A DNA stretch of 64,000 bases. It comes from Xanthomonas bonasiae (GTDB lineage: Bacteria > Pseudomonadota > Gammaproteobacteria > Xanthomonadales > Xanthomonadaceae). The notes under the pieces are model-generated. The model made no database searches, had not been told where the DNA came from, and saw only the letters and a program-made list of their open reading frames with translations. Below are positions 38,396 through 50,835 of the stretch, in pieces (position 1 is the stretch's first letter; each line of letters starts with the position of its first letter). The stretch is taken from contig NZ_JAFIWB010000025.1 in NCBI RefSeq assembly GCF_017163705.1, forward strand, positions 1-64,000, given 5' to 3'. Both the position numbers and the translations under genes were made by a program.

Positions 38396-38424
38396 GATAT
38401 AGAAACCGATAGGGCATGGTTCAG
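38396..38424 (-). promoter_or_regulatory. Candidate promoter of the OmpA-like gene
   Basis: On the minus strand CTGAAC (38424-38419) and TATATC (38401-38396) are separated by 17 nt, 23 nt before the start codon. The match is moderate. A second possible -10 (CATAAT) lies farther upstream near 38480. Confidence 0.35.
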
Positions 38425-38648
38425 TACAGATGTCTCGTCACATCCAGACGGCCGTTCCGCACGCCATCGCCGCGCACATTATGCTCGGCATGGTGAAGAC
38501 CGCGTTAACAGGCACGTAACATGTGAAACCCACGGCCAGACCCTCGGCGCTCGTGGATACACCGTATACAGCTTCATGAAATGATGCAATGCGGTGCTCG
38601 GGGCCCTGCCGGCGCTTGTAGACAGTGCGCCGGTCTTGCACGTCCGTC

Positions 38649-39560
38649 TCACTCCAGGCGTTCCCAGGGCGGCGGATCGGCCAGCTGAACCTGCATGAAC
38701 TCGACGAAGGCGCGCACCCGCGGCGGCACCAGCCGGCGCTGCGGCATCACCGCGTAGATGCCGGTCTCGGCGATCGTGTACTGCGGCAGGACCTGGCGCA
38801 GGCGCCCGTGCCGCAGATCCTCCGCCACATGCCAGACCGAATGCAGGGCGATCCCCTGGCCATTCAGCACCGCATCGCGCAGCACTTCGCCGAAGTTGGA
38901 TTCCAGCGGCCCACCGACCTTGACCGCCACCTCGCCCTCGGCGCCGTGCAGGTGCCAGGTGTCCTGGCGGCCTTCGGCGCCGGTCAGCAGCAGGCAGGCG
39001 TGCGCGGCTAGGTCCGCCGGGGTGGCCGGTTCGCCGCGGCGGCGCAGGTAGTCGGGAGCGGCGCACAACACCCGGCGGTTGCCGGCCAGGCGCCGCGCCA
39101 CCAGGCTGGAATCGCGCAGCGCGCCGATCCGGATCGCCAGGTCGAAGCCCTCGCTGACCAGATCCACCACGTTGTCGCTCAGGTGCACGCTCAGCCGGAT
39201 GTGCGGATACAGGGCCATGAACTGCGGCAGCAGCGGCGACACGTACTGGCGCCCGAACGAGGCCGACATGGTCACCCGCAAGGTGCCGGCGGCGCTGCGG
39301 CCGGCTTCGCGCAGGCCGCCGGCCAAGGACTCCAGGTCCTCGACCAGCGCACGGCCCTGTTCGGCCAGCTGCAGGCCTTCGGGCGTGGGATGCAGGCGCC
39401 GTGTGGTCCGGTGCAGCAGGCGCACGCCGAGATCGCGCTCGAGCCGCTTCAGCCGCTGGCTGGCGACCGCCACCGACAGGTCCAGGCTGCGTGCGGCGGC
39501 GCTGATCGACCCCAGGTCGAGCACGCGCAGGAACAGCGCGATATCGCCGATCCGGTCCAT
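38649..39560 (-). CDS. LysR-family transcriptional regulator
   Basis: A 303-residue regulator. The N-terminal winged helix (residues 1-60) reads 'DIALFLRVLDLGSISAAARSL...VAVASQRLKRLERDLGVRLLHRTTRRLHPTPEG'. The rest is the two-lobed effector domain. It belongs to the branch that usually controls a divergent transporter or dehydrogenase. The start was chosen at ATG 39560; a GTG 24 nt upstream is also open. It lies 95 bp from the divergent MFS gene, whose operon it probably controls. Confidence 0.9.
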   Translation of the reverse strand: MDRIGDIALFLRVLDLGSISAAARSLDLSVAVASQRLKRLERDLGVRLLHRTTRRLHPTPEGLQLAEQGRALVEDLESLAGGLREAGRSAAGTLRVTMSASFGRQYVSPLLPQFMALYPHIRLSVHLSDNVVDLVSEGFDLAIRIGALRDSSLVARRLAGNRRVLCAAPDYLRRRGEPATPADLAAHACLLLTGAEGRQDTWHLHGAEGEVAVKVGGPLESNFGEVLRDAVLNGQGIALHSVWHVAEDLRHGRLRQVLPQYTIAETGIYAVMPQRRLVPPRVRAFVEFMQVQLADPPPWERLE

Positions 39561-39655
39561 TCTCTCGATTCCGTTGAAAGTCACTCAACATATTGCCAGT
39601 TTGTGCTGATAAAGCGCGGTCATAGGCTGTGGTCCTCCCGCCTTCCGGAACCACC

Positions 39656-40885
39656 ATGCCCCCCTCCCCTTCGCCTGCCGCCACGCCGCGGCTGCCGCTC
39701 GCCTTGTTCGCGCTGACCGCCGGCGCGTTCGGCATCGGCACCACCGAGTTCGTGATCATGGGCCTGCTGCTGCAGGTCGCGGCCGACCTGCAGGTCAGCG
39801 TGCCCGCGGCCGGGCTGCTGATTTCCGGCTATGCGCTGGGTGTGTTCGTCGGCGCGCCGCTGCTGACCGTGGCCAGCCGGCGCTGGCCGCGCAAGCGCGT
39901 GCTGGTGGCGCTGATGCTGGTGTTCACCGCCGGCAACCTGGCCTGCGCGCTGGCGCCGGACTACGCCACACTGATGGCGGCGCGGGTGGTCACCTCGCTG
40001 GCGCACGGCACCTTCTTCGGCGTCGGCGCGGTGGTCGCCACCGGCCTGGTGGCGCCGCAGCGCAAGGCCTCGGCGATCGCCACCATGTTCACCGGACTCA
40101 CCGTCGCCACCCTGCTGGGGGTGCCGGCCGGCGCCTGGCTGGGCCTGCAGTTCGGCTGGCGCGCGACGTTCTGGGCGGTGGCCGCGATCGGCCTGCTGGC
40201 CACCGTGGTGATCGCCGCGCTGGTCCCGGCCAGCGACGACGCCACGCCCGCGCCGCCGCTGCGCGCCGAACTGCACGCAGTCGGTCGCGCGCCGGTACTG
40301 CTCGGGTTGGCGACGACGGTGCTCGGCTATGCCGGCGTGTTCACCGTCTACACCTACATCCAGCCGATCCTGACCCGGGTCACCGGCCTGGCCGACGGCG
40401 CGGTGTCGCCGCTGCTGCTGGTGTTCGGGGTGGGCATGATCGTCGGCAACGTGCTCGGCGGGCGCCTGGCCGACCGCCATCCGCGGCAGGCCTTGCCGCT
40501 GACCCTGGGCCTGCTGGCGCTGGTGCTGGCGGCGCTGGCATTCGCGCTGCGCTCGGCGCCGGCGATGGTGCTGTTGGTCGGCCTGCTCGGGGTGGCGGCG
40601 TTCGCCACGGTGGCGCCGCTGCAGCTGTGGGTGCTGGGCAAGGCCGGCGACGCCGGACGGCATCTGGCGTCGAGCCTGAACATCGGCGCGTTCAACCTGG
40701 GCAATGCGCTGGGCGCCTGGCTCGGCGGACTGGTGATCGGCCACGGCGGCAGCCTGGCGCACTTGCCCTGGGCGGCGGCGCTGGTCACTGCGGCCGGCCT
40801 GGCGGTGGCGCTGCTGGCGCTGCGGCTGTCGCCCGCATCCGAACCTGCGCCGGCGGCGGCCTGCGCCGCGGGCGGTGCGGCATGA
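39656..40885 (+). CDS. MFS drug/metabolite exporter (DHA1, AraJ/YdhP-like)
   Basis: A 409-residue transporter with 12 membrane helices. 'GTTEFVIMGLLLQVAADLQVSVPAAG' in helix 1 and the loop is the signature of the AraJ/YdhP/PbuE branch. The loop 2-3 motif A region is 'ASRRWPRKRVL' and the loop 8-9 copy 'GGRLADRHPRQA'. It probably exports a small molecule. Its stop overlaps the start of the esterase gene (ATGA). Confidence 0.88.
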   Translation: MPPSPSPAATPRLPLALFALTAGAFGIGTTEFVIMGLLLQVAADLQVSVPAAGLLISGYALGVFVGAPLLTVASRRWPRKRVLVALMLVFTAGNLACALAPDYATLMAARVVTSLAHGTFFGVGAVVATGLVAPQRKASAIATMFTGLTVATLLGVPAGAWLGLQFGWRATFWAVAAIGLLATVVIAALVPASDDATPAPPLRAELHAVGRAPVLLGLATTVLGYAGVFTVYTYIQPILTRVTGLADGAVSPLLLVFGVGMIVGNVLGGRLADRHPRQALPLTLGLLALVLAALAFALRSAPAMVLLVGLLGVAAFATVAPLQLWVLGKAGDAGRHLASSLNIGAFNLGNALGAWLGGLVIGHGGSLAHLPWAAALVTAAGLAVALLALRLSPASEPAPAAACAAGGAA

Positions 40886-42162
40886 GCCGGCGCCTGCACC
40901 AGGCCGCGCTGGCCACGGCCTTGCTCGGCGCTGTTGCGTTACCGGCCGGCGCCGCCGAGCGCGACTGGGTCGCGACCTGGCAGGCGAGTCCGCAGCCGCT
41001 GTGGGCCGCCGACTTCCCGTTCCCGACCCAGACCCCGTTCAACCTGTGGCGGCAGACCGTGCGCCAGGTGGCGCGGGTCAGCCTGGGCGGCGAGACGGTG
41101 CGGGTGGAACTGTCCAACGCCTACGGCCGCGCGCCGTTGCAGATCGGCGCCACGCACCTGGCGCTGGCCGGCGACGGCGCGGCGATCGTGCCCGGCTCGG
41201 ACCGCGAGCTGCGCTTCGGCGGACAGCGCGCGGTGACCATCCCGCCCGGCGCACCGGTGCTCAGCGATCCGGTCGCACTGAACGTGCCGGACCTGGCCCG
41301 GCTCAGCGTCAGCCTGTACCTGCCGCAGCCGACCGCGCCGTCCACCTTCCACTGGGAAGGCCTGCAGAGCGCCTGGCTGGCCGCCGGCGAGCGCACCGCG
41401 GATGCGGCGCTGGACGACGCCACGGCGCTGCCGGTGCGACTGTTCGTCAGCGGCATCCAGGTGCGCCGCGCCGACGCCGCCGGCGCGGTGGTGGCGCTGG
41501 GCGATTCGATCACCGACGGCGCCGCATCCACCCCGGGCAGCGACCGGCGCTGGCCGGACCAGTTGGCCACGCGGCTGGCGGCGCAGCGCGTGGCGGTGCT
41601 CAACGCCGGCATCTCCGGCGGCCGCGTGCTGCGCGACCGCATGGGCAGCAATGCGCTGGCGCGGCTGGACCGCGACGTGCTGGCGCAACCCGGGGTGCGC
41701 ACGCTGGTCTTGCTGATCGGCATCAACGACATCAGCTGGTATGCCACGCCGTTCGCGCCGGACGATGCGCCGGTCGCCGCGCAGGAGTTGATCGCCGGCT
41801 ACCGGCAACTGCTGCAGCGTGCGCAGGCGCGCGGCCTGCGCGTGATCGGCGCCACGCTGACCCCGTTCGAGGGCGCGTTGCCGGACACCCCGATCCGCGG
41901 CTACTACAGCGCGGACAAGGAGCGCGTGCGCCAGCAGGTCAATGCGTGGATACGCGATGGCAACGGTTTCGATGCGATCATCGATTTCGACGCCCTGCTC
42001 CGCGACCCCGCGCACCCCACCCGCATGCTGCCCGCGTTCGATTCCGGCGACCACCTGCACCCCGGCGATGCCGGCTATGCCGCCATGGCCGAGGCCGCCG
42101 CGCGCGTGCTCGGCGCCAACGCCAACGCCAACGCCTATCCCGCCGCGGCCTCGCCACGCTGA
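40882..42162 (+). CDS. Secreted SGNH/GDSL esterase
   Basis: A 426-residue hydrolase with a signal peptide (cleavage near 'PAGAAERD'). An N-terminal beta-sandwich-like region (about 25-190) precedes the SGNH domain. Block I is 'VALGDSITDGAAS' with the nucleophile Ser at about residue 211, block III is 'LIGINDISW', and block V 'SGDHLHPGDAGY' supplies Asp and His. Family members deacetylate or de-esterify carbohydrates and lipids. It is translationally coupled to the MFS gene. Confidence 0.88.
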   Translation: MSRRLHQAALATALLGAVALPAGAAERDWVATWQASPQPLWAADFPFPTQTPFNLWRQTVRQVARVSLGGETVRVELSNAYGRAPLQIGATHLALAGDGAAIVPGSDRELRFGGQRAVTIPPGAPVLSDPVALNVPDLARLSVSLYLPQPTAPSTFHWEGLQSAWLAAGERTADAALDDATALPVRLFVSGIQVRRADAAGAVVALGDSITDGAASTPGSDRRWPDQLATRLAAQRVAVLNAGISGGRVLRDRMGSNALARLDRDVLAQPGVRTLVLLIGINDISWYATPFAPDDAPVAAQELIAGYRQLLQRAQARGLRVIGATLTPFEGALPDTPIRGYYSADKERVRQQVNAWIRDGNGFDAIIDFDALLRDPAHPTRMLPAFDSGDHLHPGDAGYAAMAEAAARVLGANANANAYPAAASPR

Positions 42163-42202
42163 TCGCACCTCCCTTCCGTTCCCCCGCAAAGGAATCCTCA
42201 CC

Positions 42203-43237
42203 ATGGAATACCGTCATCTCGGCGCCTCCGGCTTCAAGGTCCCCGTCCTCAGCTTCGGCACCGGTACCTTCGCCGGCTCGAACGATTTCTTCGCCGCCTG
42301 GGGCAATTCGGACGTGGACCAGGCGCGACGCCTGATCGACATCTGCCTGGAGGCCGGGGTCAACCTGTTCGACAGCGCCGACATCTATTCCGGCGGTGCC
42401 GCCGAATCGGTGCTGGGCGCGGCGATCAAGGGCCGCCGCGACCAGGTGCTGATCTCGACCAAGGCCACCTTCCGCTTCGACCCCGACGATCCGAACAGCG
42501 TCGGCTCCTCGCGCTTCCACCTGCTGCGCGCGGTCGATGCCGCGCTCAAGCGCCTGGACACCGACTACATCGACCTGTTCCAGTTGCACGGCTTCGATGC
42601 GAAGACGCCGGTGGAAGAAACCCTGTCCACGCTCGACGACCTGGTCCGTGCCGGCAAGATCCGCTATCTGGGCGTGTCCAATTTCTCCGGCTGGCACCTG
42701 ATGAAGTCGCTGGCGGTGGCCGACCGCCATGGCTGGTCGCGCTACGTCGCCAATCAGACCTACTACTCGCTGATCGGCCGCGACTACGAGGAAGAACTGA
42801 TGCCGCTGGGGCTGGACCAGGGCGTCGGCGCGGTGGTGTGGAGCCCGCTGGGCTGGGGCCGGCTGACCGGCAAGCTCCGCCGCGGCCAGCCGCTGCCGGA
42901 AAGCAGCCGCCTGCACGACAAGAAGGTCACCGAAGCCGGCCCGCCGGTCGAGGACGAACGCCTGTACCGGGTGATCGACGCGCTTGAGGCGATCGCCGCC
43001 GAGACCGGCAAGAGCGTGCCGCAGATCGCGCTGAACTGGCTGCTGCAGCGGCCCACGGTGAGCAGCGTCATCATCGGCGCGCGCAACGAGGAGCAGTTGC
43101 GGCAGAACCTGGGCGCGGTCGGCTGGAATCTCGACGCCGCACAGGTGCAACGGCTGGACGCGGCCAGCGCGGTGGTGCCGCCGTATCCGTACTGGCATCA
43201 GCGCGGCTTCGCCGAGCGCAATCCGCGCCCGGTCTGA
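42203..43237 (+). CDS. Aldo/keto reductase
   Basis: A 344-residue NADPH-dependent TIM-barrel oxidoreductase. The catalytic tetrad is visible: Asp in 'FDSADIYSGG' (with Tyr four residues on), Lys in 'LISTKATF' and His in 'FQLHGFD'. Cofactor contacts are 'SPLGWGRLTGK' and 'IIGARNEEQLRQNL'. It resembles the voltage-gated potassium-channel-beta/YghZ-like branch acting on small aldehydes. AAAGGA precedes the start. It is the third gene of the LysR-divergent operon. Confidence 0.9.
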   Translation: MEYRHLGASGFKVPVLSFGTGTFAGSNDFFAAWGNSDVDQARRLIDICLEAGVNLFDSADIYSGGAAESVLGAAIKGRRDQVLISTKATFRFDPDDPNSVGSSRFHLLRAVDAALKRLDTDYIDLFQLHGFDAKTPVEETLSTLDDLVRAGKIRYLGVSNFSGWHLMKSLAVADRHGWSRYVANQTYYSLIGRDYEEELMPLGLDQGVGAVVWSPLGWGRLTGKLRRGQPLPESSRLHDKKVTEAGPPVEDERLYRVIDALEAIAAETGKSVPQIALNWLLQRPTVSSVIIGARNEEQLRQNLGAVGWNLDAAQVQRLDAASAVVPPYPYWHQRGFAERNPRPV

Positions 43238-43288
43238 GTCGAATACGCCGCGCGCCGAAACAACCGCCTCCCCACTCCTGGAGACACC

Positions 43289-44314
43289 ATGAAAGCCGTC
43301 GCCCTGACCCGTTACCTGCCGATCGACGATCCGCAGTCGCTGTTCGATACAGACCTGCCCACCCCGCCCGCTCCCACCGGCTTCGACCTGCTGGTGCGGG
43401 TCGAAGCGGTGTCGGTCAACCCGGTCGACACCAAGGTGCGCGCCCCCAAGCCGCAGGTGGAAGCGCAGCCCAAGGTGCTGGGCTACGACGCTGCCGGCGT
43501 GGTCGAGGCGGTCGGCGCCGATGTCGAGGGTTTCGAACCCGGCGACGAGGTCTACTACGCCGGCGACATCACCCGTTCCGGCAGCAATGCGCAATACCAG
43601 TTGGTCGACGCGCGCATCGTCGCCCGCAAGCCGGCGACGCTGGACTTCGCGCAGGCCGCGGCGTTGCCGCTGACCACGCTGACCGCCTGGGAACTGCTGT
43701 TCCAGCGCATGCCGTTCGACTTCGACGACGAGCGCAACCGCGGCCGCCGGCTGCTGGTGATCGGCGGCGCCGGCGGCGTCGGCTCGATCGCGATCCAGCT
43801 GGCGCGGCACGCCGGCTTCGAGGTCATCGCCACCGCCTCGCGTCAGCAGACCCGCGACTGGTGCCTGCAACTGGGCGCGCAGCACGTGATCGACCACCGC
43901 CAGCCGTTGGCGCCGCAGCTGCAGGCGCTGGGCATCGAACAGGTGGATGCGGCGCTGAACCTGGCCGACACCGATCGTTACTGGGACGCGCTGGGCGAAC
44001 TGATCGCGCCGCAGGGCCATGTCGGCCTGATAGTGGAACCGGCCGGCGCGCTGCGCATCGGCGATCCGTACAAGGCCAAGTGCATCGGCATCCACTGGGA
44101 AATGATGTTCGCGCGGGCGCGCTTCAAGACCGCCGACATGATCGAGCAGCACCGGATCCTGGCGCGCACCGCCAGCCTGATCGACGCCGGCGCGTTGCGC
44201 ACCACGCTGACCGAGACGCTGGCGCCGATCGATGCGGCCAATCTGCGCGAAGCGCACCGGCGGCTGGAGTCGGGCAGCACCATCGGCAAGCTGGCACTGG
44301 CCGGCTGGGGCTGA
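43289..44314 (+). CDS. Zinc-type alcohol dehydrogenase-like / NADPH:quinone oxidoreductase
   Basis: A 341-residue MDR-superfamily protein. 'VEAVSVNPVDTKVR' and 'KVLGYDAAGVVEAVG' start the catalytic domain, and 'LLVIGGAGGVGSIAIQLARHAG' is the NADP-binding motif (about residues 153-174). It has no catalytic zinc cysteines, so despite the family name it is a quinone-oxidoreductase-like reductase. It is the last gene of the operon with the MFS, esterase and aldo/keto reductase genes. Confidence 0.88.
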   Translation: MKAVALTRYLPIDDPQSLFDTDLPTPPAPTGFDLLVRVEAVSVNPVDTKVRAPKPQVEAQPKVLGYDAAGVVEAVGADVEGFEPGDEVYYAGDITRSGSNAQYQLVDARIVARKPATLDFAQAAALPLTTLTAWELLFQRMPFDFDDERNRGRRLLVIGGAGGVGSIAIQLARHAGFEVIATASRQQTRDWCLQLGAQHVIDHRQPLAPQLQALGIEQVDAALNLADTDRYWDALGELIAPQGHVGLIVEPAGALRIGDPYKAKCIGIHWEMMFARARFKTADMIEQHRILARTASLIDAGALRTTLTETLAPIDAANLREAHRRLESGSTIGKLALAGWG

Positions 44315-44447
44315 ACTGCGCCGCCGCGAGCGCCGCGGCGGCGATGGCTGGCGTCGGAACGGCGTCCGCGCCAGCCGTAAAAGGATCGACGGTGGATCTA
44401 CCTGCGCAGGTCGCCGGCGGCGATCGCATCGCCGCCGGGGTCCGCGC

Positions 44448-47811
<3,364 letters not shown>

Positions 47812-47817
47812 GGGCGC

Positions 47818-48222
47818 TTACCGGGAGCAGGGAAACGACGCGCGCAACGCCTGGATCACCGCGATCGAGGCGCGCTGCTGCAACTGGGCCGGCGGCAACG
47901 CGCTCAGCGCGGTGTACACGCGATCGGCCAGTTCGTGCCGCAGCACGCCGGCACCGGCGCACCACTGCACGCCTTCGGCGCCGTCGGCGACGCCGGCGAT
48001 GTAGAACTTCGCCGCTTCGCTGGCCTGCTGGCGATGGCGTTCGGCCAGGTGCGGTTCCAGCCCGGCAACGGCATCCGGATCGCCCTTGAGCAGTTGCAGC
48101 AAGTGCGTCCCGGAGAGTTGATAGACATCGGCGTTCGATGTCTGCGCAGGCGCTGCCAGCACAGGCGTCGCGCCGCCAGCCGACACGCAAAGCGCGAACA
48201 GGAACGGGATGCGCAGGGACAT
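47818..48222 (-). CDS. Secreted Rap1a/Tai-like protein
   Basis: A 134-residue protein with a signal peptide (cleavage near 'TPVLAAPA'). The mature part has the pattern 'FYIAGVADGAEGVQWC...VLRHELADRVYTAL...ASIAVIQALRASFPC', with two Cys about 50 residues apart. This resembles the Rap1a/Tai domain, first described in type VI secretion immunity proteins but also found in many unlinked periplasmic proteins. No type VI gene is nearby. The ATG at 48222 has GGAGG 5 nt upstream. Confidence 0.62.
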   Translation of the reverse strand: MSLRIPFLFALCVSAGGATPVLAAPAQTSNADVYQLSGTHLLQLLKGDPDAVAGLEPHLAERHRQQASEAAKFYIAGVADGAEGVQWCAGAGVLRHELADRVYTALSALPPAQLQQRASIAVIQALRASFPCSR

Positions 48223-48325
48223 GGACACCTCCTCGGATCGCTCGGGCCGATGCCGCCGATCCTAGCAGGCACCGATCTGCTGGCCCGGACTCGGTGCTGT
48301 CGCATCGCGCCGCTATAACGCGCAG

Positions 48326-49633
48326 ATGCATCGGACCTCGCCCGCACTGCCCTCGCTGCCGCACGCGGCGCTGGCGGCGTATGCCTGCGCGCATTTCGGC
48401 AAGAGCCTGCTGTGGTACGCCGGCGAACTGCTGCTGATCTATTCGCTGACCGAACACGCCGGACTGGAGGCAACCGCCGCCGGGCTGGTATTGGCGCTGG
48501 GCCTGCTGGTCAGCGCGGCGATCGGCCTCGGCGCCGGCTGGAGCCTGCGCCGGCAGCTGCGCGGGGTGGCAAGCATCGGGCGCCTGCAATGGCTGGGCCT
48601 GAGCGCGGCGGCGCTGGCGCTGCTGCTGGTGTTCGCCGCGCCGCTGCTGCCGGCGCCGCTGCGGCTGGGCTACGTGCTGGTGCTCAGCCTGCTGTTCCGC
48701 ATCGCCTACGCGGTCTGCGACGTGGCGCAGAACACCTTGCTGAGCCTGGTGCGTTGGCCGTGGCGCGGCCACGACGGCGCCAGCGCATTGCGCCTGGCCG
48801 GCAGCGGCGTTGCGGCGCTGCTGATCAGCGTGATCGTTGGCGCGATGCTGGCGCGCGGTGCCGAGGGCGCGGCCTTCGCACTGCAGGCCAGTGCCCTGTT
48901 GGCCGCGGTGGCGGCGCTGTGCGCCTGGCATCTGCGGCGCGCGCTACTGCGTGAGGGCGCATCGCTCGCGGGCGCCATCGCCGACGCACCGACGCGCACC
49001 GAGCCGGCGCCGTGCTGGCGCGCGATTCCCTGGCAGCCGCTGCTGCTGATCGTCGCGATCTCGCTGACCCTGCCCGCCTTCACCAAACTGGCGCCGTACG
49101 TGGCCGCCTACGGCCTGCTCTCGCCAGGCTGGGGCAGCGCGGTGCTGATCGCCTATGCGCTGGGGTCGGTGCTGGTGCAGCCGCTGGCCGCTCGGCTGGG
49201 CCGGCACCATCCGCCGCGGCAACGGCTGGCCTGGCTCGGCGTGGCGCTGCTGCTGAGCGCGCCACTGTTCGCGCTGGCGCTGCCGGCGCAGCCGCAGCTG
49301 AGTCTGCTGGCGGCCGCATGCATCGGCGCGATCGGCGGCAGCAGCGGCCAATTGGTCTGGGCGTGGCATGCGCAATTGACCGCCAAGCGCGCGGTTGCCC
49401 AGCACGCGCTGTGCTTCGCCGCATTGGTCGCCAGCGCGCAGGTTGCGCTGGCGGCCGGCATCGCCGTGATCGGACTGCTGCTGGGCGCGGTGGACTACCG
49501 CGAGAGCCATTGCCTGCTGTTGCGCTGGGCGATGGCTGCCGGTCCGCTGGCCTGCGGCGCGCTGTGCCTGCTGTTGGCGTTGCTGTCGGGGCGCCGCCCG
49601 CTCAGGCGAAGAAGGCTCGCTGCAATGGCATGA
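48326..49633 (+). CDS. MFS-type membrane transporter
   Basis: A 435-residue protein with about 12 membrane helices and a central cytosolic loop at about 205-235. The 'YACAHFGKSLLWYAGELLLIYSLTEHAGL' start resembles GPH/sugar-cation symporter-type MFS proteins, and 'LFRIAYAVCDVAQNTLLSLV' in helix 4 is similarly placed. The substrate is unknown. The last 32 nt overlap the 3' end of the converging ROK regulator gene, so it could belong to that locus functionally, but it has its own promoter side. Confidence 0.75.
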   Translation: MHRTSPALPSLPHAALAAYACAHFGKSLLWYAGELLLIYSLTEHAGLEATAAGLVLALGLLVSAAIGLGAGWSLRRQLRGVASIGRLQWLGLSAAALALLLVFAAPLLPAPLRLGYVLVLSLLFRIAYAVCDVAQNTLLSLVRWPWRGHDGASALRLAGSGVAALLISVIVGAMLARGAEGAAFALQASALLAAVAALCAWHLRRALLREGASLAGAIADAPTRTEPAPCWRAIPWQPLLLIVAISLTLPAFTKLAPYVAAYGLLSPGWGSAVLIAYALGSVLVQPLAARLGRHHPPRQRLAWLGVALLLSAPLFALALPAQPQLSLLAAACIGAIGGSSGQLVWAWHAQLTAKRAVAQHALCFAALVASAQVALAAGIAVIGLLLGAVDYRESHCLLLRWAMAAGPLACGALCLLLALLSGRRPLRRRRLAAMA

Positions 49634-50723
49634 GCGCCGCGCCCAGGGTCACCGCGTCGCCAGCGGTACGCGCGATGCGCAGTTCCGGCAGCGGCGGCGC
49701 CAGCCCATGCCGGTTGGGCGCACGAGGAATACGGATGCGTTCGATGAGGCGCTCGCCGATCGGCGCCGGCAGGCGCCCGCCGATGACGATCGCCTGCGGA
49801 TCCAGGGTGTAGGCCAGGTACGCGCACAGCTGCGAGAACGGCGCTTCGGCCAGCGTCAGCCAGGCGTCCACGCCCGGGCTGTGCGGGCCGATGTCGCCCA
49901 GCATCTGCTCCACGCCGGCGTAGTCCTGCCCGGCCGCGCGCGCCAGCGCCAGCAATGCATCCAGGTTCGGGTAGGCCATGCCGCCGACGGTCCAGATGCC
50001 GCCGAACTCGCCGGCGTTGCCGCGATGGCCGCGGAACAGACGGCCGTCGGCGATGATGCCGCCGCCGAAGCCGTTAGTCAGGTGCAGGTAGGCGAAGTCG
50101 CGACAGTCGCGGCCGACCCCGTACAGGCTCTCGGCCACCGCCGCCGCCGCGCCGTCGTTCTCCACCGTGACCGCGCAGCCCAGCGCGTCTTCCAGGATCG
50201 GCCCCAGCTCGACCTGGGTCCAGTCCTCCAGCGCCGGTGGCCCCGCCATCTGCTGGCCCTGTCCGGTGAAGAAGGCCGAGACCGCCATGCCCGTGCCGAC
50301 TACCCGCGCCGGATCCACACCGGTTTCGGCGAACAGTTCCTCGCGGAACCGCAGCAGCTGCGCCAGCACCGGGGCGCGCCGCATGTCGGCCAGGCCGATG
50401 CGACGCTGGCCGCGCACCGCGCCGGCGAAATCGACCAGGGCCAGCGCCACTACGTCGCCCATCAGGCCGATGCCGAACGCGTAGGCGTAGTCCGGGGCCA
50501 GACGCACATCGACGCTGGGGTTGCCACGGCCTTCGGCGGCGCGCGCGCCGAGCTGCACCATCCTGTCCTGGACGAAGCCCTGCAGCAGGCGTGCAACCGT
50601 GGGCTGCGACAGGCCCAGGTCGCGACTCAGCGCCGCCTGGGTCTGCACCCCTGCCTTGAACACACGGTCGAGCAACTGGCGGCCGCCGGCGCTGACGCGC
50701 GGCGGGAAATCGGCATGGAGCAT
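49602..50723 (-). CDS. ROK-family transcriptional regulator
   Basis: A 373-residue protein. The N-terminal winged helix (about residues 15-75, 'LLDRVFKAGVQTQAALSRDLGLSQPTVARLLQGF') is fused to a ROK sugar-kinase-like domain. That domain has 'VENDGAAAAVAESLYG' and 'LTNGFGGGIIADGRLFRGHRGNAGEFG', the ROK sugar-binding and GHxGNAGEFG region. The Cys-rich zinc motif of classical ROK proteins (CxCGxxGC) is absent after this segment ('GIWTVGGMAYPN'). A repressor role with a sugar or polyol effector is likely. It is divergent from the TonB-receptor gene with 112 bp between starts. Confidence 0.87.
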   Translation of the reverse strand: MLHADFPPRVSAGGRQLLDRVFKAGVQTQAALSRDLGLSQPTVARLLQGFVQDRMVQLGARAAEGRGNPSVDVRLAPDYAYAFGIGLMGDVVALALVDFAGAVRGQRRIGLADMRRAPVLAQLLRFREELFAETGVDPARVVGTGMAVSAFFTGQGQQMAGPPALEDWTQVELGPILEDALGCAVTVENDGAAAAVAESLYGVGRDCRDFAYLHLTNGFGGGIIADGRLFRGHRGNAGEFGGIWTVGGMAYPNLDALLALARAAGQDYAGVEQMLGDIGPHSPGVDAWLTLAEAPFSQLCAYLAYTLDPQAIVIGGRLPAPIGERLIERIRIPRAPNRHGLAPPLPELRIARTAGDAVTLGAALMPLQRAFFA

Positions 50724-50789
50724 GGGACGACGCGGACCCCGCAGTGGATGTGCGGCAACGCTAGCATGTGGACACGAAAGTTTCATACA

Positions 50790-50830
50790 TTGCAAATACT
50801 ATTACTCCCACATACTTTTAGTGGGGGAGT
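50790..50830 (+). promoter_or_regulatory. Candidate promoter and operator of the TonB receptor operon
   Basis: TTGCAA (50790-50795) and TACTTT (50813-50818) are 17 nt apart in an A/T-rich stretch. An inverted repeat ACTCCC (50804-50809)/GGGAGT (50825-50830) overlaps the -10 and also includes the GGGGGAG ribosome binding site of the receptor gene. It could be the ROK operator or an RNA hairpin hiding the ribosome binding site. Confidence 0.42.
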
Positions 50831-50835
50831 TCCAC

